Assembly: GCA_003116995.1 (NCBI GenBank)
Contig: BDSL01000094.1
Location: forward strand, 310,001-374,000
Reading direction: 5' to 3'
Length of the DNA: 64,000 bases
Source of the DNA: Yamagishiella unicocca
Taxonomy: Eukaryota > Chlorophyta > Chlorophyceae > Chlamydomonadales > Volvocaceae
Shown: positions 33,501 to 42,500 of the stretch, in pieces
Layout: the number at the start of each line of letters is the position of its first letter
Numbering within the stretch: position 1 is the stretch's first letter
Program-made: the position numbers and the translations under genes
The notes under the pieces: generated by a model
What the model saw: the letters and a program-made list of their open reading frames with translations, nothing else
Databases searched by the model: none
Told to the model about the DNA's origin: nothing

Positions 33501-36500
33501 GTTGCTTTGCGCAGGACCTCATTATGGTTCCCGTGACTGTGCGGACTTCGCTAGCAGACTCCAGCAGCAACACCTCGCTCAGGGCATCCATCGACAGCCG
33601 TGTGCTGGGGCCGCTGCTGACGACGCTGTACGACGGTGACACGTGCATGCTGGTAGAGTTTGCCTTCGTCAACGTGGACTCGGACCAGCCGCTGGTGCTC
33701 TATTCCTCCATCCTGATCCAGGTACGGCGGGACAAACGCAGCCCCAGACCAGACGTCACGAGCCGTATTTAGCTTTGGAATGCGGTGGATGCGTGCCTTG
33801 TCATGGGGTTGTGACAACGTCCACCATGATGTGCGGGGACAGTGGACCTGGCACGGCAAGGGTTGCGGCTTACGCGGCCGGACGGCCGTAAACTGGTTAA
33901 CGAGCGTGAGGATATACACTAATGATGAGTGCCGTTTTTGCGTTCTTGTAACGCCCTTGCTTCTCCTACCAGTATTGCAAACGCTTCTTCTTTGCTCGTT
34001 TCGACCATCATCTCAGCGTTCCTCCTCCTACTGCGCCTGCTATGTATGCGCGGGCCTTACCGACGCACAGGGCCGCTACTCGCAGTCTTCGTCTTCCGAC
34101 AGACGCCTGCTGCAGCAGCTGGGTCACTACAAGGCGACCGACCTGGGGGTCACGCAGGACGACGGCCGCCTTGAGACCGCTTGGGCCAGCGGTGCCATTT
34201 TCCGGCCGTGGTTCAGCGACAACGGTCGCGTGGATTTGGTCCGCGATGACGGCAGATTGGCGCACCTGGCGCACAAGCAGCCGCGCCATGCGGGGCATCA
34301 GGGCAGCCAGGCTGGAAATGGTCAATCGTACCGCAGTCAGTACGGCAGCAGCAGCGGAGGGGCGCGCCACCTGCATGAGGTTGCACCGCCGCCGCCGCCG
34401 GGTGGCACTGCCAGTCTGTCCAGTGCCGCCCTCCTGGAGCAGTACCTGGAGGGACTGGCGGTGACCATCGTGGACTGCAAGGGCGCTGACCGCGCCATGA
34501 CCATCCAGTACGTAGCTGTGTATGTGGGTGGGTGTGGGGGGGGTGCGTGCCGCCGTAGCGCAGCGCGTCACAGACAGCGGTCACAGAGGTTGTACGCCAT
34601 GCCGTCGTGCCTTCATGCCGTACCAGTGACCCCGAAAACCCCATCTCGCTTCATGTGCACCATAAGGGGCAGGTAAGTCCCAACACCAGCTGCTCCTTGG
34701 TTCGTGAACCCGCCCCTGTGAATGCGTGCCCCTCGCCCCAACGCTCGCGCCCACAGGTCGGGTGGAGCCACCCTACGGAACTTGCTCTTCCGCAACTGCG
34801 CCGACACTGCGGTGGTGGTGGACACCGCCTCGTCTGCTCTGGTGCGCTTCTCACACTGCATCTTCTACAATAACACAGGTGCGCCAGCACATACGCCAGG
34901 TCCTCGCCACGAATGCCCTGTCGCCCGCCCGCCTCGCCATGGGCTCCCCTCCGGACCGCGCAAAGTCATCCCCGGCCGCTGCCACGAACCATGCACCCAG
35001 GCATACAAGGAGGGGCTCTGCGTGTGGCGTCCGGCTCCTCCGTGATCCTAGATGACTGTTTGTTCCTGGGCAACGATGCCCCGCTGGGCGGCGCCGTGTT
35101 TTTGGAGGGCAGAGCCACGATCAACAGCGCTACCGACGTGACCTTCATGCGCAACGGCAACGGGTGAGGTATCAGATAATCGCCACGGGCTGGTGTCCGG
35201 CAACCGATGCATCATTGGGCGGATGCTCAGCTGCATGTGGGTTACTTGCAGTGGGCCAAGATGTTCCTGTTCACGTGCCGTCAGCGACATCAGCAGCCGT
35301 GCACATTCTGCGGGTCCCCACTCGCCGCACCTCGCCGGCCCTCCGGGACCATGTGGGCCAAAATGTCGCAACGTCATGTGCGTGCATCAGACGTATGTCA
35401 GGCACCGCTGCACGGCTTTGGAAGTGCAACGTAGTCCGGCGTGCAGCATACCACAACGGCTGTCTTGTCCCGCCGCCCCGTACGTCTGCCAATCCCAGGG
35501 CTGGCAATGAACAGGGAGGCGCGGTTTATGCTGCCCCCGGCAGCTGCGTTGCAACTCTCAGCGGCTGCCTCTTTGACAGCAACGGTAACAACAACTCCAC
35601 CACGAGCGGCGGTGCCATCGCGGTGCAGCGTCCTGCACCTGACTGCATCGGCGTCGTGGCGGGCAGCTCCTTCATGCGCAACGTGGCTGCGTTGGGCGGC
35701 GCGGTGGCTTTGTCCGGCATGGACTCGACGTTGACACTCAACTTCTCGTCGTGCAACTTCACCGCAAACAACGTGCGTGATGAGCGGGGACGGAAGGTCT
35801 TTGGGGCAGGCGGGGAGTGCCATGCCGCCAAGCGGCAAATGCTTCGTGGCAGCACGGTGTGTTGCTTTATCGCTAAGCCGCGAAATTAGCTCCGCGGGAA
35901 ACTAGCTCGGCGCCTTGCCGGATAGCGCGCTGAGCGGTGCACCTGCGATGTACCTACTTGCAGGCCACCCGGTGTGCATTCCAATTCGACCCCCCCCAAT
36001 ACTTCTGTTTTAAACGTTTTTTCGGACATCCACGGGTTTCCCTCGAACCCCCCAATACCCCCTCTAATGACCCCGGGGCATCACCTGTGTCACCATCCTC
36101 GCCTGCTTGCTTACTCCCCATCACCACCGAAATCCGCGTAGGCCTCCGCGAAGGGCGGCGCGCTGGGCCTGCAAGACCTGTACGGCGGTATTGTATTGCA
36201 GAGCTGCCGCTTCGGCTCCAACTGGGCCCGGTACCGCGGAGGCGCGGTGCTGTCGAGCAGCGCCCGCAAGGTCACCGCCGACGAGTGTACCTTTGTTGGG
36301 AACACAGCAGCGCTGGGGGCAGGCGGCGCCTGGTGAGAGATGCGGGGGAAGGAGAGAAGGAGGCGCGGACGTGCAGGAGGGGTCCAATAGAGGACATAAT
36401 ACCGTACCTGGGATGGAGGAGCGGGTGGGCTTCTAGCACGGCCCCCCCGGGGCACCGGGTCTTCTCTCCGCACCCCCGACAGCACACGCCCGCCTCCCCC

Positions 36501-39500
36501 CCTCCCGGCAACACACGCGTTACATCGCCCTGCCGCGCTGTGCCACGCGTTCCCTCCATTTCCTGTCCCCCCTCCGGTTCCTCCTGTCACTGGCACCTCT
36601 CACGGCCTGTCTCGCTGCTGTCTGCCCGCAGGTGCGCGGAGAAGGAGGGGACCATCGCGATCACGAAGAGCAGCGTCTCCGGCAACACGGCAAAGTACGG
36701 CGGCGGGCTCAGCCTCAACCGCGACCTCACCCTGCTGGCGGCCGACGTGGTGTTTCACGGCAACGAGGCGCAGTACGCGGGCGCGCTGGAGGCGCTGGAT
36801 TGCGCGTCGATGACCGCCGTACGGTGCAGGTGCGTGGGCCTGTGGGCGCGAGGTCTGACTTGGTGGGTTGGGGGAGTTCACTGTGCGTGTGGTTTGAAGA
36901 TGCGCGTTCTAACGAGGGTTCTGTGAGGCGAACGCGCCGCGTTCGTGTAAAACACGTATGGCTACAGTGTCGTGTGCTATGACTGGTATTTGGACGTCAG
37001 TCATGGCGGTGATGCGTACGGCCCCTCTCCTCTTCGCGTGCTCGCGTTTCTCCGCGGCTGTTCTGAGCGCTCACCACGTCCTTGCACTTTGCCACCCTTT
37101 TTACGTAACATGGTTCTTTCGTGCCCTCCTGTCCCGTCGCCGCAGCTTCACCAACAACTCAGCCTCCTCAGCTGGCGCATTATCAGTCATCCAGGTCACC
37201 AGTGGCGCCAACATCACCGACTGCACCTTCTCCGCCAACAGAGCTACTACCAATTCGTCCTCTTCCGTTTCGTGTGGTCGGTACGGTGATGGCGGCGGCG
37301 GTGCCATGTGCCTTGACATTGCGGGCGGCGTTCGCATCTTAGGCGGGATCTTCGCCAACAACACCGCTACCAACGGAGGCGCCATATGGGCTTCTCAGAT
37401 GTGTGATCCATTGGCAGATGAAGATTGTGGCTACGTCATGTTGTACAACAACAGTCTCTACGGCAATGCCGCGGTCGGCGGTGGTGGCGGCGGCGTCTAC
37501 GCGTACGAAGCAAATGATCTCCATCTGTCGTGCAACGCCGATGGCTCCGAAGCCCTCGACGCGGTCAGCTTCGCTTCCGTGCTAGCCAGCGGCGGCTGCA
37601 ATGGTGGATGGTACGACAATGCAGCTTTGTACGGCAGTATCATGGCGACTACAGCAGCGTCTCTGCGGGTTCTGGTGCCCCAGGATGCGTCGATGCTTGA
37701 CTACCGCTCCAATGACGTCCTGGTGGTCGCCGTGGAGGTGCTGGATGCCTTAGGGCAGCGGATAGCGGGTGGGTGGAGCGCACAGCGGACGGAGGGCAAG
37801 GGCAAAGGGCGGAGTATGCATCATAGCGCTCTAAATAAAGAGAACAAGTTGGGGATGTTTTTGAGGTTAATGCCCGCTTGCCCGTTCAAGGATGGATTTT
37901 GCAGGCGGTGTCAGAAGACTGTCTGGCAGCGTGTGGGCTGCGGGACTAAGGGACCATGACAGCGTGGCATGGCCATCCGTGATCGCAATACTTGTTGAGC
38001 AACGCCGCAATCAGATGGCGCACCGTTCCCCAAATTCACCCGCCACAAAACCACAACGGCGACCCTAAGCGGCTCCGACCAGTTAACGACGGCCCCTAGA
38101 TGTCCAAACACATCGCATTGCATCACGCAGGCGCCTCTTGGCTGCCAAACAACTCCCTGGCTTACGTATAGCCCCCTTCGCTTTTTCGGTTGCTTACCAC
38201 GTGCTGTGTGCAGGCGGCTCACCGGAGGCGACCACCGTCTTCAACGCGGGTGTTGGCACCACGCAGCCGCTGGGGGTGCTGTCCCAGGGCGCCAACGCCG
38301 GTGTCGCCAACTTCGCTTCCCTGCGAGTGCGCGAGACGTCCGGCAACTACACCTTCAACATATGTGAGTGCTCGCACGTCACGTCGATAAGTGGGTGTCG
38401 GCAGGCTGCAAGTTCATACACGTGTCACCGATGGACGCTGCACCGGCACACAGTATCTACTTTCCATTGGTTTGTTTGTTATTGGTACTGGTATGAAATG
38501 CTTGAATTTCGTCGACCGACTCGCCGTGGCACAAACCAGGGAAGCCCCAATACGCCGCTTGTGGTGCCCTGGGTTTGTTCCTAGTACTCTTGACGACTTC
38601 CCGACCCTACTTGACGACCTCCTCACACCCCCCGGCTCTGTACGACAACAGCTGCGTACGGCACGTACCACGAGTTGACGCCGGCGGTGGTGGCGGTGGA
38701 GGTGCGGCGCTGCGTTCTGGGCGAGGTCACCAACTCGGACGGCGACCTGTGCTTGCCTTGCGGCCCGGGCACCTTCAGCTTCAACCCGGCCAACACCTCG
38801 TGCGACAGGTGCGGACGCGACACCGTGCGCGCCGGTGCCCACACCGCCAGCCCAGACCGTCCTGTCACCGTGCTGGCGCCAAGTATGTTCTCGTCCCTGG
38901 ATGGATCCTGTATCAACCGCCCTGGCCGCAGCCGTGTGTAATTCCACCGTGTATTGTGTGCGGTCCCACCACCCACCGCTAGCTGTCGCCCTGCTCCAAC
39001 TGACGGCCTGACTCAGCCATACTGCCTGCTCGCCGCACGCAGCTGTCCGGCGAACGCAGTTTGCAAGTCCGACAGCGTGGGGGGCTTCGTGCTGGTGCCG
39101 GACCGCGGATACTGGCGCAGTGGCCCCTACAGCCCCCAGGTGAGGGGCGAGGGGCCAGGAGGCGTGAGGAAACTTGCACCATTGTACATTATGTTTGGAG
39201 GTCATGTAGTGGTTGGAAATGACGCACTGCTGTAAACCGTGGCTCCCAATGTCGCACCACTCCCCCCAGGTCATTGCGTGCCCCAACGAAGACGCATGCA
39301 GCTACGACGGTGCCGACACGGTCGCTCCCGCCCCTGGAGTCCGCCAAGGCCGCGAGGTAGGCGGGCTGTCCAGCACGAGAGCTGATACGTTGCACACATT
39401 TGCGGCACTGGCGCGGAGTTTGCCAAATCTGCTACCCCTCAACCCCGTTGGCTTGGGCAGACGTTTTTGCATCTCTGCCTGACACCCGTTCGCCGGCAGG

Positions 39501-42500
39501 CTGCGTTGCTGTCCGCGATCGTGGACATCGGCGGCGGAGGCGAGCACTTCGAGCCCAACAGCTCCCGCGTTGCGGTGGAGGCGTACAGGGCAGCGCAGTG
39601 CGCCGAGGGCTACTGGGGTGAGTGGTGGCTGGCTGTCTAGGGCTGCGGTGACGCGGCGCCGCGGCGGCACCTCCGTGCCGCCGCACCCTCCCATGCCCGA
39701 GTTGGAGGATCTGGGGGGGATCTGACATGCCTAGTCGTCAACTCCACTCCTAGCTAACTGCCTTGTCGAAAATGAGCCATTCTGGCCTGACCGTACACTG
39801 CTATAACCCGTCTGCGTGTCGCTCCTTCGCTTCCGCATCCCTGCGGCGTTGACACTCCATCCGCGGGTGTGCCTCCGACATCGCCTGCCCAGGCAATGTG
39901 TGTGGCGGCTGCTTGGACGGCTACGGCCAGACCAGCGAGGCCACCTGCGCACGTTGTCCCGACCGGTAGGTGGGGTTCGAGGGAAACCCGGTAGGTGGGG
40001 TGGGGTGAGACGCGAAGTCGCGTCCGCCACAACCGTGCCTTCCCACTGCGCAGGGTTGTTGCGTGGGGCCATAAAAGCAGGCGTTGCGGTATGCTTGGAA
40101 GGAAAACTTCGGAGCCGGCATTCCGCCACCAGTGTCCCTCGGGCGTCAGCACAACGCTGATCAGCAGGGCTTATGCCCCAACCTGCTCCGCCCGCACCCC
40201 GTTTCCAGGTCGCTCAATGTGCTCTTCTACTTCCTGGTGTCGCTCATCAACGTGCTGGTCATCGCCATCACGATTCGCGCGCAGCTGGTGCGCGGTGACG
40301 ACCGCTCCAAGTTTGCCGTGGCGCAGACGGCGACGGGAGCCGCCGCCGGCAACAGCGGTGCCGGTCCCGTCCCGACCGCCACTGCGGATGCGGCAAGTCC
40401 AAAGGGCGATGCCGCAGATGGGGACCCCGCGGATCTCCCTGGCGCACTAGATGGCGAGAACAGTGGAACGGGCGACGGATTGGCGAGGTCTAGCAGCAGT
40501 AGCTTGGCGACGTTTGCGCCGCTTGCCGCAGACGGCTCAGATCCGGCTCAGCCGTCGCGTCCCAGCAGCCCGGTACTCAAGGGTGGGGAGCCTGAGAAAC
40601 CCAAGGCTGATGACGAGATGATGCGCGACGATGAGATGGTGATGGGCACGCCCGCCATCGTGATCAAGGTGTGAGACACGGATGCAGCGTGCGGGACCGT
40701 TCCGCATGTGTGGGCGGAGTGTCGGAATCGGGTCGCCATCCCCGCATTGCGCAGTGCTCTCTTCGCTCGGATACCCTGTACCCAATACTGTCGGGCGTCG
40801 CAATTCAAGACGACGCGATGCAACCGACTTCATTGACACCGTTCTACCCTCCGGAGTAGCCCTGACACCAGCCTGCGCGCTGCCGGCTTGGTCCACGTTG
40901 GACCCGCCGAAGCGCTTCCTGACCAGCATCGTGTCCGGGCCAATTCGAGCAGCGAATGCAATAACTTGTGGCTTTTGTGGGAACACCGCTTCATCAGCCA
41001 GCACGTTGCTGCCACAGCCCACTTTAGTTTCCTCGTGTTAGTTTCCTCACGTGTGTACTTGTTGTCCCAACATTGTGCCCCTGGCGGTCCGCTTCGGCTC
41101 ATCACCAACTCCTGCGCCTGCTGGCGTGTGAGCCTCTACGCGCTCCTGACCATACCTTCGCCGCAATGCCGCGCCCATTGTCCACCTGCGCAGATTCTGG
41201 TGTCGTACTTGCAAGTCGCCTCCATCGTCAAAGATGTGGCGCTCGTCTGGCCCTCGCCAGTGCAGTGGCTGCTCGACTTGGAAACGCAGGTGCGGCGGAA
41301 AAGAGGCGTAACGGGCAGACATTGGCCAGTCACATATGCTTTTGACTGACGTTCTTGATTCGCGCAAGCCTCCCTATCCCGGGTCACCAGCGAGCCAATC
41401 CTTGGCTCCTTGAAGGGTCTGAAAGGTCTTCAAGGAGCTCGGGGGACCAAGCAGCAACAACACCAAGCACCACGCTTAGGAGCATTGAGCAGCGTCCAGC
41501 ATGCCGTATCGGTCACCCATGCCACTGGGGAGTTTTCCTTTTTACCACATAGCACCGACAGCGGGCGCCGCGGCCATCGAAACTCCCTCTCCCACATACG
41601 ACCGTAGCGCCCAGCCTCGAAGTGCAACAAGCCGCGGTGTCCACCCCTCAAACCGCACCGTGTTCCTTCCCGCCACCTCCCCCCTCCTGCCCGACACCCC
41701 GACCGCAGATTTGCAACGGTATCCCGGCCATCATCTCTCTCGACTGCTCGCTACCCTCTTCGGGCATGCCCAAGAGTGTTGCCAAGGTGCTGGTCACGGT
41801 GGCGACGCCGTTCATCATACTGCTGCTGGCGGTGCCGGTGCGTCGGACGAAGGGGGGGCACAGGGGAGGGGCAGGAGAATGTCGTGATTGAGGACAGCCG
41901 GTCGTGGGCTTGGCCGCGTGGAGGCGTGAGGGTAATCGCTGCCGCTGAGAGCCTGCCGTTCCAGCGTCCCGGCTATGGATGCACCATGTACCGATCGTAG
42001 TAGTAATGCCCTTGCCGTCGATGACACCCCTGCCCCTCACGACTCTTGACCCACTGCGCTGATCAGGTGTGGTTGCTCATCTACACGGGACACGCGGTGC
42101 ACCGCCGCCATAAGGGCCAGCCGCCGCTGGACCGGCGCAAGTACCTGAAGATCCGGCTCATCATGACGGCCATCACCATCATCTTCTTCACATACCCCAC
42201 CATTACAGACACGCTGCTGGGCATCTTCGCGTGTCCGATGGTGGGTGCTGCTGCGGATGGCCTGTGGCGCAAAGTTTGCCATGACACCATACACGCGGCT
42301 TGCGACGGCCGCGACGTTCCTTCCTTGCTTGCGCACGAATTGCGCTAAATGAGCCATCGGACCTGACATCCTTCTGGACCCTTGCCCTGTGCACTGCTAC
42401 GCTGTTACAATCCGGCACCAGCTCGACAACAATGCCGGGGGCGACACCCCGTATGCGGACCAGCTGGAGGCTGTCGGGCGCTACTGGTCCTCGGACTACA

